DNA of 64,000 nucleotides, taken from positions 445,420 to 509,419 of the forward strand of contig NZ_LIVX01000002.1 in assembly GCF_001905665.1 (NCBI RefSeq), in the 5' to 3' direction. Each line of letters opens with the position of its first letter. Position 1 is the first letter of the stretch. The stretch comes from Streptomyces sp. CB02261. GTDB lineage: Bacteria > Actinomycetota > Actinomycetes > Streptomycetales > Streptomycetaceae. The translations under genes were made by a program, and so were the position numbers. Positions 8,926 to 16,286 of the stretch are shown piece after piece. The notes beneath the pieces were generated by a model. The model did no database searches and was not told where the DNA came from. It worked only from the letters and a program-made list of their open reading frames with translations.

Positions 8926-8958
8926 AGCGGCCCTCCGGCGGATGTGCCGGGGGCCGCT
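8926..8958. terminator. Terminator between melC2 and a chaplin gene
   Basis: AGCGGCCCTCCGGC at 8926-8939 pairs with GCCGGGGGCCGCT at 8946-8958 with one bulge. It lies between two convergent genes and probably works in both directions. Confidence 0.6.
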
Positions 8959-8973
8959 CCATGGGGAGGGGGA

Positions 8974-9255
8974 TCAGCCGCCGTAGCCGCCGTCGCGGTC
9001 ACCGTGGTCGTGACCGTCGACGTTCGCGCAGGAGTTGCCGAACGCCGGGTTGATCAGACCGATGACGGTGACGGTGTTGCCGCACAGGTTCAGCGGCACG
9101 TGGACCGGGACCTGGACGACGTTGCCGGAGGCGACACCGGGCGAGTGGGCGGCGACGGCCTCGGCGCCCGAGTCGGCGACGGCCAGGCCGGCTCCGCTGA
9201 GGGCCACGGCACCCGTGCCGGCGAGAACAGCGGCAGCCTTCGCGATGCGAGACAT
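8974..9255 (-). CDS. Short chaplin with an Asp/His/Gly tail
   Basis: 93 aa. A signal peptide (1-28, ending AVADS) precedes one chaplin domain: SPGVASGNVVQVPVHVP then LCGN...NSC with Cys58 and Cys76, the 18-residue spacing of disulfide-forming chaplins. Secreted chaplins assemble into amyloid fibrils that coat aerial hyphae and lower surface tension. After the domain there is an unusual tail (DGHDHGDRDGGYGG) absent from the two other short chaplins here. AAGGAG lies 6 nt before the ATG. A SigBldN-like promoter lies at 9313-9340. Confidence 0.93.
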   Translation of the reverse strand: MSRIAKAAAVLAGTGAVALSGAGLAVADSGAEAVAAHSPGVASGNVVQVPVHVPLNLCGNTVTVIGLINPAFGNSCANVDGHDHGDRDGGYGG

Positions 9256-9312
9256 CAAGAACTCCTTGGACGTGGAAAGTCGACCGCGAGTATCACGGCC
9301 GCACAGTTCCCT

Positions 9313-9340
9313 TCAACGCCGAAAAGGCGGACCGGTAACG
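9313..9340 (-). promoter_or_regulatory. SigBldN-like promoter for the chaplin at 8974-9255
   Basis: Read on the minus strand: -35 CGTTAC (9335-9340), a 16-nt spacer, -10 CGTTGA (9313-9318). The SigBldN consensus I recall is CGTAAC-N16-CGTTGA, so only one base differs. The start would be near 9306, about 50 nt before the ATG. Chaplin genes are known SigBldN targets. Confidence 0.6.
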
Positions 9341-9547
9341 GCCTTTGGGCCGGATGGGGCGTACGGGAGAGGGGAAGGCCCGCAGACCGGGGGCCCTTCC
9401 GCCGCCGGATACGACGGACCGGACCTCCGGACCTGCGGGCCGCGGCCATGCGACAAGCCTTCTGTTGCAACGAGCAACGACCCTTCGGGTTGCGGGGAAG
9501 AATCGTGTCTTCATCCGCCGGGCCATTGGTCGTACAAAGGGCCCTTG

Positions 9548-10060
9548 TCAGGCCGTCGGCTGCGCCAGGCCCAGCTGGGGGGCCAGCACCCCGTTCACCG
9601 CGGGGGTGAGGACGCCGGCGCCCGGCATCGTGAGGTCCGGGAGCCCGAACCTGTCGCCGCGCGGCAGGCCGACCGGGTTGCCGACCGTGGCCCCGGGGGC
9701 GGCCGCCTCCACGGGCGAGCTCGGGGTGGTCAACAGGGCCGTGCCGGGCCGGCTGCCCTCGACGGCCTCGGGGAGCGGGGCGGCGAGGACGGTGTTCGGG
9801 AGCGTGCTGGAGACCGGCACCCGCGGCAGGCCGATGTCCGGCAGAGCCTGGGAGTGCCCCTCGTGGAAGACGGTGGGGGTGCCCGGGACGGGCAGCGGGA
9901 CACCGGTGGCCACGGTCGGCGCGTCCATGGGGATCACCGGCTCCAGACCCTGGAGCGGGACGACCACCGGCGCCTCGGCGGCGGAGGCGGGGGCGGCCAT
10001 GGCGGCCGAGGCGAGAGCGGTCATGAGAATTCCCATGCCGGCTTGTGATCGCAGGTTCAT
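9548..10060 (-). CDS. Secreted protein of unknown function
   Basis: 170 aa. A Sec signal peptide (MNLRSQAGMGILMTALASAA..., cleavage near PASAAE) is followed by a low-complexity mature protein rich in Pro, Val, Leu, Gly and Thr, with no cysteine. Short Leu-Pro stretches recur (LPDIGLPRVP, GLPRGDRFGLPDLTMPG). I see no domain I can name. The start at 10060 is the ATG that puts the signal at the N terminus; the ribosome binding site is weak. It sits between a chaplin and a sortase-type chaplin-like protein, which suggests a cell-surface or matrix role, but this is inference. Confidence 0.65.
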   Translation of the reverse strand: MNLRSQAGMGILMTALASAAMAAPASAAEAPVVVPLQGLEPVIPMDAPTVATGVPLPVPGTPTVFHEGHSQALPDIGLPRVPVSSTLPNTVLAAPLPEAVEGSRPGTALLTTPSSPVEAAAPGATVGNPVGLPRGDRFGLPDLTMPGAGVLTPAVNGVLAPQLGLAQPTA

Positions 10061-10168
10061 GACTGCGTGTGCCCTTCGGAGGGTGGTGACGACGGTGCGA
10101 TGGAGCTGTGTCCTGTGAACGAGCCCTCCGGCAGGAAAGTCGCGAAAATCGCCTACGTGCAGCAACAC

Positions 10169-10202
10169 CCAAGGTCCCCACCGGTGACGGTGAGGACCTT
10201 GG
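10169..10202. terminator. Terminator after the LPDTG protein gene
   Basis: A 15-bp stem with one mismatch (CCAAGGTCCCCACCG at 10169-10183, partner at 10188-10202) and a 4-nt loop lies 25 nt past the stop at 10227 on the minus strand. Confidence 0.65.
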
Positions 10203-10226
10203 TTGACAGGGGGTCAGCCCGACGCG

Positions 10227-11309
10227 TCAGTGGCGACGCCCGGAGCGCCCGACGCGGAAGCGGACGACCGCTCCCCCGAGGATGAGGGCGGCACTGACGG
10301 CCGCGGCGCCCGTCAGCACGGCGGTGTCCCGTCCGGTGTCGGGAAGCTGGGGCACCCCCGGCCCGCCCGAACCCGACTGGCTCGGACCGCCGGGCGGCTT
10401 GGTCGACTCACCGGGGTGGGTGGGCGGCTTCGTCGACTCCCCCGGGTGGGTCGGCGGCTTCGTCGACTCACCGGGCTCACCCGGCTCGCCGTGCTGACCC
10501 GGAGGTGTCGGCGAAGCGGTCGGCGGCTTGGTCGGCTCACCCGGGTGCGTGGGATGCCCCGGCCCGGTGGGCTCACCCGGCTTCGTCGGCTCACCCGGCT
10601 TGGTCGGCTCACCCGGGTGCGTGGGATGCCCCGGCCCGGTGGGCTCACCCGGCTTCGTCGGCTCACCCGGGTGCGTGGGATGCCCCGGCCCGGTGGGCTC
10701 ACCCGGCTTCGTCGGCTCACCCGGCTTGGTCGGCTCACCAGGCTTGGTCGGCTCACCCGGGTGCGTGGGATACCCCGGCCCGGTGGGCTCACCCGGCTTC
10801 GTCGGCTCACCCGGATGCGTCGGATGCCCCGGCCCCGTCGGCTCGCCAGGCTTGGTCGGCTCACCCGGATGCGTCGGATGCCCCGGCCCCGTCGGCTCGC
10901 CAGGCTTGGTCGGCTCACCCGGGTTCGTGGGATGCCCCGGCCCCGTCGGCTCACCCGGCTTCGTCGGCTCACCCGGATGCGTGGGATGCCCCGGCCCCGT
11001 CGGGTGCCCGGGAGGTGCCGGGTTCTCGCTCGGGTGGTCGGGGGTTTCGCCGTCCGGGCCGTCCCCGTAGCCGTCGGGGTCGTCGACGGCCTGGGCGCAG
11101 TGGTCACGGACCGCCCTGGCGGCGATGTCGACGAGCTGCACGGAGTCCCCGCACAGGCTCACCGAGAGGGGGACCTGTCGATGGTGCCCCGCGCCGGGCC
11201 CCGGCGCGTCCTCCGTGGAGTTCGCCGCCACGGCGAAGCCTCCGGTCAGCGACAGGACGCCCGTCGCGGCTGCGGCAGTGAGCAGCTTCCTGGTGATGAT
11301 GGATCGCAT
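10227..11309 (-). CDS. Sortase-type surface protein with a diverged chaplin segment and long Pro/Gly repeat
   Basis: 360 aa in four parts. Residues 1-29 are a signal peptide. Residues 44-72 resemble a chaplin domain: QVPLSVSLCG, then a second Cys exactly 18 residues on (Cys53, Cys71), but the hydrophobic core is changed to charged residues. Residues about 101-305 are tandem Pro/Gly/Glu/Thr/Lys/His repeats (PTKPGEPTGPGHPTHPGE). The end has LPDTG (322-326), a membrane helix and an Arg-rich tail, a cell-wall sorting signal. Long chaplins ChpA-C are also sorted but carry two normal chaplin domains, so this is a different design. The ATG at 11309 has GAGGA 8 nt upstream. Confidence 0.85.
   Translation of the reverse strand: MRSIITRKLLTAAAATGVLSLTGGFAVAANSTEDAPGPGAGHHRQVPLSVSLCGDSVQLVDIAARAVRDHCAQAVDDPDGYGDGPDGETPDHPSENPAPPGHPTGPGHPTHPGEPTKPGEPTGPGHPTNPGEPTKPGEPTGPGHPTHPGEPTKPGEPTGPGHPTHPGEPTKPGEPTGPGYPTHPGEPTKPGEPTKPGEPTKPGEPTGPGHPTHPGEPTKPGEPTGPGHPTHPGEPTKPGEPTKPGEPTGPGHPTHPGEPTKPPTASPTPPGQHGEPGEPGESTKPPTHPGESTKPPTHPGESTKPPGGPSQSGSGGPGVPQLPDTGRDTAVLTGAAAVSAALILGGAVVRFRVGRSGRRH
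10395..11009. repeat. Coding tandem repeat, 54-nt family
   Basis: Within the LPDTG protein gene, blocks encoding an 18-residue unit (PTKPGEPTGPGHPTHPGE) repeat about seven times with insertions of a 6-residue PTKPGE sub-unit. Neighbouring copies are nearly identical at the DNA level, so copy number can change by slippage or recombination and assemblies may be wrong here. The 10395-10500 part is a more diverged THPGESTKPP version. Confidence 0.85.
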
Positions 11310-11588
11310 ACCGCTCTTCCTCTGGAGAAAGGGAGAGACCGGCGGGGAGCCCCCTCGCTCCGACCGGCCTTTCCGCGCACCCAGTGCGTCAGTCGCTGAC
11401 GAACTGGTCACGGAACGCGGGACTCTGGGACATCGGACGGATGCACCGCCGCGACCCCCGAGCCGACCTTCCGTGGATGACTGGCCAGAGCGTAAGGAGC
11501 GGTGCACGGCGAAGAACCGGACCTCCACGGCGACAGATCAGAAAATCATTCGATCAGCCGATCACTGCGACCCGATAGGGAAAGGGCG

Positions 11589-11855
11589 TCAGCCGGCCAG
11601 CGGGAGGCCGCCGAGCAGCGGCACCTTCTTGGTGGTCTCGTTCAGCTTCCCGGTGACCTCGCCCACGGCCTGGACCGGGGAGCCGTCCGTGGTGCTGCTC
11701 AGCGCGTCGGTCTGCAGGCCCTCGCTGGAGATCACGTCGAGCCCCCCGTCCAGGCTGGTGGGGACCTCCGCCGGCCCCATGGCCATGGCGGGCGCGGCGG
11801 CACCCAGGGCCATGACGGAACCGGCGACCATCGCGGCGACCTTGGTGGGCTTCAT
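11589..11855 (-). CDS. Small secreted protein of unknown function
   Basis: 88 aa. Signal peptide (MKPTKVAAMVAGSVMALGAA, cleavage after AMAM/AMA) followed by 60 polar residues ending in VPLLGGLPLAG. There is no cysteine or named domain. Small exported Streptomyces proteins with a GLPLxG ending are familiar to me, but I know no function. GGAAGGA lies 8 nt before the ATG at 11855, which supports the start. It lies among chaplin-type genes on the same strand. Confidence 0.75.
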   Translation of the reverse strand: MKPTKVAAMVAGSVMALGAAAPAMAMGPAEVPTSLDGGLDVISSEGLQTDALSSTTDGSPVQAVGEVTGKLNETTKKVPLLGGLPLAG

Positions 11856-12121
11856 GGAGTGAGTCCTTCCTCTAGGCATCTTGAGCGTCAGTGCGGCTTC
11901 GTTGGGAGCAAGTCGCTTACCGCGCGGCTGAGTTGAGCTATTCCACGCGGCCTTCCGCTTCTGTAACGAGAGGCGTGCTCCCCGGAAACTCCGGGAGGGC
12001 GACACTGCACCCGAATGAAGGGTCCGGTCCGATTTACCGATCGGAAAGGCGAACGCCGTACCGGCCCAGGGGTACGGGGCCGGTACGGCGTGATGCGTCT
12101 GACGCGCCTAGCGGACGGACG

Positions 12122-12754
12122 TCAACGACTCGGGGACGGAAGCGTCGGAAGCGTCGGGAGCGCCGGGGGCGTCGGCAGGGCAGGCACGTCGGGCAGGGCC
12201 GGCAGGGCCGGCAGGTCGATCGCGGTGAGGCCACCGAGCAGGGTGGACACGATGAGGTCGACCAGGTCGGCGACGGCCTTCTGCACGGTGGCGCCCGCGT
12301 CGCCGAGGAGGTCGGCGGGCGCGGCCTCGGCCGCGACGGGTCTCGCCACGACCGTCGCAGCGGCGGGAGCCTCCGCCTTCGGCGGGGCGACGGCCGGCGT
12401 GTCCGGTACGGGGAGGTCGGGAACCGCGGTGGTGGGCAGTGGCGCCATGGCATCGGCCTTGGCGGCCTCGACCGCCTGGGCGATCTTGGCGTCGAACGCC
12501 TCGGAGGCGGCGGTGGTGAGCCGGCCGTCGGCCTTGATCGACGCGATGAGCTCGGCCACCGCTGCGCTCACCGCCTTCCCGAGGTCGCCGAGCCCGGCCG
12601 GAAGGGCGGCAGTACGGCCGAGGGGGGCCTGGGCGGCGACGGTGGACGCATGGGGCGGCTTGTGTGCGTCGGCGGCGGCGGGTCCCGCCCAGCCGAGGGT
12701 GAGGGCGGCGGATGCAGCCAAGACGGTGAGGCGGAGTGGTGCCTGGGGACGCAT
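12122..12754 (-). CDS. Secreted Ala/Pro-rich protein of unknown function
   Basis: 210 aa. The ATG at 12754 has AAGGAA 5 nt upstream. Signal peptide (MRPQAPLRLTVLAASAALTL..., cleavage near PAAADA), then helical segments rich in Ala, Asp, Lys (DLGKAVSAAVAELIASIKAD and a similar one later, TVQKAVADLVDLIVSTLLGG) and a C terminus of Leu-Pro repeats (LPALPALPDVPALPTPPALP). The two amphipathic segments resemble each other, which hints at an internal duplication. No cysteine or catalytic motif is seen. The neighbourhood suggests an envelope or matrix role. Confidence 0.7.
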   Translation of the reverse strand: MRPQAPLRLTVLAASAALTLGWAGPAAADAHKPPHASTVAAQAPLGRTAALPAGLGDLGKAVSAAVAELIASIKADGRLTTAASEAFDAKIAQAVEAAKADAMAPLPTTAVPDLPVPDTPAVAPPKAEAPAAATVVARPVAAEAAPADLLGDAGATVQKAVADLVDLIVSTLLGGLTAIDLPALPALPDVPALPTPPALPTLPTLPSPSR

Positions 12755-12942
12755 ATTTGTTCCTTTTCCGTATGCGTCGGACAACTTCCCCTTCACCGTG
12801 CCTGCGCTTATAGCGCTCCGCAATCGCAGAACTACTGAACGCCACGCATCCGTTCGGGTGAATCCACCCCTCCGACCTGCCACTCCCAGGGGCGTACGCC
12901 GTTGCACCGGGCGGCGCACGACAGTGCGCCCGAACGAGCGAA

Positions 12943-12982
12943 AGGCCGGCGCGCACACCCCGGAGGGGTGGCGCACCGGCCT
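12943..12982. terminator. Imperfect hairpin after the chaplin at 13010
   Basis: AGGCCGGCGCGCACACCCC pairs imperfectly with GGGGTGGCGCACCGGCCT around a 5-nt loop, 27 nt past the chaplin stop on the minus strand. Confidence 0.45.
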
Positions 12983-13009
12983 CGGAAGGACCGCGATCCG
13001 TGTGCGGTG

Positions 13010-13249
13010 TCAGGCGTTGACGCAGGTGTTGCCGAAGGCGGGGTTGAGGGCGCCGATGACGTTGACGGTGTTGCCGCAGACGTTGATCGGCACGTGGACC
13101 GGCACCTGCACGACGTTGCCCGACGCGACGCCCGGGGAAGCCACGGCCGCGCCCTCGGCACCGGCGTCGGCGACGGCGACACCGGAGGCACCCGCGACGG
13201 ACGCGGCGATGCCCAGGGAGAGGACGACAGCCTTTGCGATACGGGACAT
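13010..13249 (-). CDS. Short chaplin
   Basis: 79 aa. Signal peptide (1-28, ending AVADA), then a single chaplin domain: SPGVASGNVVQVPVHVP, CGNTVNVIGALNPAFGNTC with Cys58 and Cys76. The N terminus (MSRIAKA) and domain are close to the chaplin at 8974, pointing to duplication. It is secreted and forms amyloid on aerial hyphae. GAGGAG precedes the ATG by about 9 nt. This is a typical ChpE-H-type protein; I cannot assign the letter from sequence alone. Confidence 0.94.
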   Translation of the reverse strand: MSRIAKAVVLSLGIAASVAGASGVAVADAGAEGAAVASPGVASGNVVQVPVHVPINVCGNTVNVIGALNPAFGNTCVNA

Positions 13250-13328
13250 GGGGAAGCGCTCCTCGATCGATTGCGAACCACTCGGACCGGAAGGCCGGCG
13301 GTGTGACCGGATCAGCCCGGCTCCTTCA

Positions 13329-13356
13329 ACAACGCCCCTCCATTACTTCGGTTGCT
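13329..13356 (-). promoter_or_regulatory. Weak SigBldN-like promoter for the chaplin at 13010
   Basis: On the minus strand AGCAAC (13351-13356), a 16-nt spacer and CGTTGT (13329-13334): four and five of six matches to the recalled SigBldN consensus, with exact spacing. The match is weaker than at 9313 and 31080. Confidence 0.35.
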
Positions 13357-13479
13357 CTCCCGAATGGGTGACGTTCAACCTATCTTTGGGCCATCGGAGG
13401 GGTATTCGGGCGAGTGAGCCGAGAATGGCGCAACACGCCCAACGAGTAACCGGCCGCCCGGATACGAAAGTTAGTCTTT

Positions 13480-13498
13480 GTGAGCATCTAATGCTTAC
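13480..13498. promoter_or_regulatory. Dyad overlapping the putative exopolysaccharide operon promoter
   Basis: GTGAGCAT and ATGCTTAC around a 3-nt centre form an inverted repeat with 7 of 8 pairs (G:T at the odd one). It overlaps the possible -10 TACTAT at 13496-13501, a position that fits a repressor or activator site. The binding protein is unknown. Confidence 0.45.
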
Positions 13499-13514
13499 TA
13501 TCGCCCGGCTTCAG

Positions 13515-13524
13515 CGTTATAACG
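13515..13524. promoter_or_regulatory. 10-bp palindrome CGTTATAACG
   Basis: A perfect AT-centred palindrome about 130 nt upstream of the first polysaccharide gene and close to the possible transcription start. It is unusual in this GC-rich background; it may be an operator. Confidence 0.35.
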
Positions 13525-13644
13525 TTCCCCGACGTCGCTCACGGTCCAGCCGCGCGGGCATGCTTTTTCGCACGGCCGACAGCTTCCTCTTCCCCGATCT
13601 TCACGGGTGTTTCCTTGTTTCTCTCATCAAAGCGGAGAACCTGT

Positions 13645-14832
13645 ATGCGGAATTCAGCGGTGACGTCGGACGCTGACATGCCGCCTCCACGAGAACCGGG
13701 CTCCTCCCCTCTCTCGGTCCTGCACGCGGTCCAGCCCGGGGACGGTGGTGTCGCCCGTGTCGTCGTGGACCTGGTCCGGGACCAGCTCCGCGCCGGGATG
13801 CGGGTCGCCGTCGCCTGTCCGCCCGGCACACCGCTCGCAGCGGCCGTCCGGTCCGAGGGTGCCGACGTGTACGCGTGGCGGGCCGGGCGCGACCCCGGCC
13901 CGCGGCTGGTCCGCGAGACGCTCGACATCGCCCGGCTGATCCGTACCGTCCGCCCGGACCTGGTCCACGCCCACAGCGCCAAGGCGGGCCTCTGCGCCCG
14001 GCTGGCGCTGCGCGGCGCTCTGCCGACGGTGTACCAGCCGCACGCCTGGTCCTTCGAAGCGGTCGAGGGCACGGTCGCCGCGCTGGCCCGGCGCTGGGAA
14101 CGCCGAGCGGCGCGCTGGACCCATCGCGTCGTCTGCGTGAGCGAGGCCGAGCGCCGCACGGGTGAGGAGGCCGGCGTGCGCGCCTCCTGGTCCGTCATCC
14201 ACAACGGTGTGGACGTGGCCAGGTTCGCGGACTCGTCCGCCGACGCCGCCGCGCCCGGCGGGTCCGGTGACGGACCCGTCGTCGTCTGCGTGGGCCGGCT
14301 CTGCCGGCAGAAGGGGCAGGACATTCTGCTGGCCGCCTGGCCCGCCGTCCTCGCCCAGGTCCCCACGGCCCGCCTCGTCCTGGTCGGTGACGGCCCGGAC
14401 GGCGAGCGGCTGCGGGCCGCGGCCCCGCGGTCGGTGCGCTTCACCGGCGCCGTCGACGACACCGCCCCGTGGTACCGGGCGGCCGACCTCGTCGTGCTGC
14501 CGTCCCGTTGGGAGGGCATGGCGCTGGCGCCCCTGGAGGCGATGGCGTGCGGCCGTCCGGTCGTGGTCAGCGACGTGGACGGTGCGCGCGAGAGCCTGCC
14601 ACCGGGCCACGAACCCCTGTGCCTGGTCCCGCCCGGGGACCCGGCCGCCCTCGCCGTCGCCGTCGGCCGCCTTCTCGGTCGGCCGGAGCAACGGCGGTCG
14701 CTGGGCCGCCAGGCCCATGAACACGTACTCAGCAGATTCGATGTGCGCCGCACCGGCGCTGCCGTCGCGGACGTGTACCGCGAGCTGCCCGGCGTGCGGT
14801 GCACCGAGCACAGGGAGCCGATCTCGCCGTGA
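13645..14832 (+). CDS. Glycosyltransferase family 4, first gene of the exopolysaccharide operon
   Basis: 395 aa, GT-B fold, cytoplasmic. The N-terminal acceptor domain begins LSVLHAVQPGDGGVARVV (glycine-rich loop) and has DLVHAHSAKAGLCARL. The C-terminal donor domain has VVVCVGRLCRQKGQDI, LVLVGDGPDGERL and the EX7E region VLPSRWEGMALAPLEAMACG. It should add a sugar from an NDP donor to the lipid-linked intermediate. The ATG at 13645 follows GGAG by 7 nt. Its TGA overlaps the next GTG (GTGA), so the two are translationally coupled. Donor and acceptor sugars cannot be read from the sequence. Confidence 0.92.
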   Translation: MRNSAVTSDADMPPPREPGSSPLSVLHAVQPGDGGVARVVVDLVRDQLRAGMRVAVACPPGTPLAAAVRSEGADVYAWRAGRDPGPRLVRETLDIARLIRTVRPDLVHAHSAKAGLCARLALRGALPTVYQPHAWSFEAVEGTVAALARRWERRAARWTHRVVCVSEAERRTGEEAGVRASWSVIHNGVDVARFADSSADAAAPGGSGDGPVVVCVGRLCRQKGQDILLAAWPAVLAQVPTARLVLVGDGPDGERLRAAAPRSVRFTGAVDDTAPWYRAADLVVLPSRWEGMALAPLEAMACGRPVVVSDVDGARESLPPGHEPLCLVPPGDPAALAVAVGRLLGRPEQRRSLGRQAHEHVLSRFDVRRTGAAVADVYRELPGVRCTEHREPISP

Positions 14833-16286
14833 CCACGGAAAGCACCAGCGTCCCTCCCGCACCGGGGGCCTGGCCCCCGGCGAGCCGGGGCCACGCTCAC
14901 GGACTCGCCTCCCTCGCACCGCGGCGCGGAGCGCCCGACCGGCTCGCGCTGCCGCCGCGCCGGACCGCGCGGACGCGGTTCGCCGCCGTCCCGCTGGTGG
15001 CGGCCGACGCTCTGGCCGTGCTGCTCGCGGCCGGACCGCTCGCCGAGCCGCACCGCGAACTCCGGCTGCTCCTGCTGGTCGTCGGGGGCGTCCTCGTCCT
15101 CAACGGCCGCGCCGGGCTGTACCGGTCCGGTCCCTTCACCTCCGTCCTGGACGAGCTGCCCGCGCTGGCCGCGCGGATCGGCGTCGTCTGGTGTGCCGCG
15201 GCCGCCGCGGTGGCCGCGTACACCCCGGCTCTCGCGATCGGTCCCGCGGCGCTCTGCTCGGCGTACGCCACGCAGCTCCTCGCCGTGTGCCTGTTCCGCG
15301 GCGCAGCGCACGCCCGCGAGCGGCGTACGGCGCGGGCGCATCCCAGGTCCGCGCTGATCGTCGGAGGGCCGGCCGCCGCGCGGCGGTTCGCGGCGGCGCT
15401 CGGGCAGCATCCGGAGTACGGGATGCGGCCGGTCGGGATCGTCGGTGCCCGGCAGAACGACGACTCAGCGCAGCCGAACGGCGACATGGGGCTGCCGGTC
15501 CTGACCACCACCGAGGAGATCCACCGCGCCGTCATCCAGAACACCGTCCTCGACGCGGTGTTCATGACCGACGACCCGGATCTGGTGATGCTCTTCCAGC
15601 ACTACGGGTGCACGACCTGGCGGGTGGGCGAGCGGCGGCACGGCGGGCCGATGAGCGAGCACCTGTGGGGGTACGCCTGCCGTCGGCTGGCGCCACCGGC
15701 CGAGCGGCGCGGTCTGACCGCGAAGCGCGTCCTGGACGTGGTCCTGGCGGGTCCGGCACTGCTGTTCGCGCTGCCCGTGCTGCTGCTGTGCGCGGTGGCG
15801 GTGCGGCTCACCGACGGGCCCGGCGTGCTGTTCCACCAGGAGCGGGTGGGGCAGAACGGGCGGCTGTTCACGCTGCTCAAGTTCCGTACGCTGCGCCCGG
15901 CCGACGAGACCGAGTCGGCGACGCGGTGGAACGTGGCCAACGACCGGCGGATGAGCGCGGTCGGCGGCTTCCTGCGACGGACGTCGCTGGACGAGCTGCC
16001 GCAGCTGTGGAACGTACTGCGCGGGGACATGAGCCTGGTCGGTCCGAGGCCCGAACGCCCCTATTTCGTCTCTCAGTTCAGCAAGATCCACGCCGGGTAC
16101 GCCGATCGCCACCGGATGCCGGTGGGGCTGACCGGCCTGGCGCAGGTGCACGGGCTGCGCGGTGACACCTCGATCGAGGACCGCTGCCGGTTCGACAACC
16201 ACTACATCGACCACTGGTCGTTCTGGCAGGACGTCCGCATCCTGATGCGGACCGCGGCCGGGCTCGTCCGGCCCGCGGGGAGCTGA
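14829..16286 (+). CDS. Polyprenyl-phosphate sugar-phosphate transferase (initiating enzyme)
   Basis: 485 aa. The N-terminal half has four or five hydrophobic segments and a nucleotide-binding-like domain (SALIVGGPAAARRF). The C-terminal sugar transferase domain begins KRVLDVVLAGPALLF (membrane re-entrant helix) and contains FHQERVGQNGR, LLKFRT, RTSLDELPQLWNVLRGDMSL and GPRPERP. Such enzymes move a sugar-1-phosphate onto undecaprenyl phosphate, starting each repeat unit. GTG at 14829 overlaps the preceding stop; the following ATG overlaps its own stop (TGATG). Confidence 0.94.
   Translation: MTTESTSVPPAPGAWPPASRGHAHGLASLAPRRGAPDRLALPPRRTARTRFAAVPLVAADALAVLLAAGPLAEPHRELRLLLLVVGGVLVLNGRAGLYRSGPFTSVLDELPALAARIGVVWCAAAAAVAAYTPALAIGPAALCSAYATQLLAVCLFRGAAHARERRTARAHPRSALIVGGPAAARRFAAALGQHPEYGMRPVGIVGARQNDDSAQPNGDMGLPVLTTTEEIHRAVIQNTVLDAVFMTDDPDLVMLFQHYGCTTWRVGERRHGGPMSEHLWGYACRRLAPPAERRGLTAKRVLDVVLAGPALLFALPVLLLCAVAVRLTDGPGVLFHQERVGQNGRLFTLLKFRTLRPADETESATRWNVANDRRMSAVGGFLRRTSLDELPQLWNVLRGDMSLVGPRPERPYFVSQFSKIHAGYADRHRMPVGLTGLAQVHGLRGDTSIEDRCRFDNHYIDHWSFWQDVRILMRTAAGLVRPAGS

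Larger units (their letters stand above)
13250..13644. other. 395-bp AT-richer intergenic region, divergent promoters
   Basis: This region separates the chaplin at 13010 from the polysaccharide operon. It is clearly lower in GC than the rest, especially 13315-13525 and 13560-13640. It holds the weak SigBldN-like promoter, the dyad at 13480-13498, the palindrome at 13515-13524 and a possible -10 (TACTAT at 13496-13501) for the operon. I see no gene in it. Confidence 0.6.

Noticed and set aside
10395-11009. Regular repeats looking like a CRISPR array
   Set aside because: There are no spacers; units are adjacent, vary by 18-nt steps and encode a continuous Pro/Gly/Glu repeat in frame with a signal peptide and LPDTG anchor.
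13539-15410. 623-codon antisense frame over the first two polysaccharide genes
   Set aside because: Low-complexity Arg/Ser/Ala sequence; the plus strand has GT4 and sugar transferase motifs and coupled starts.
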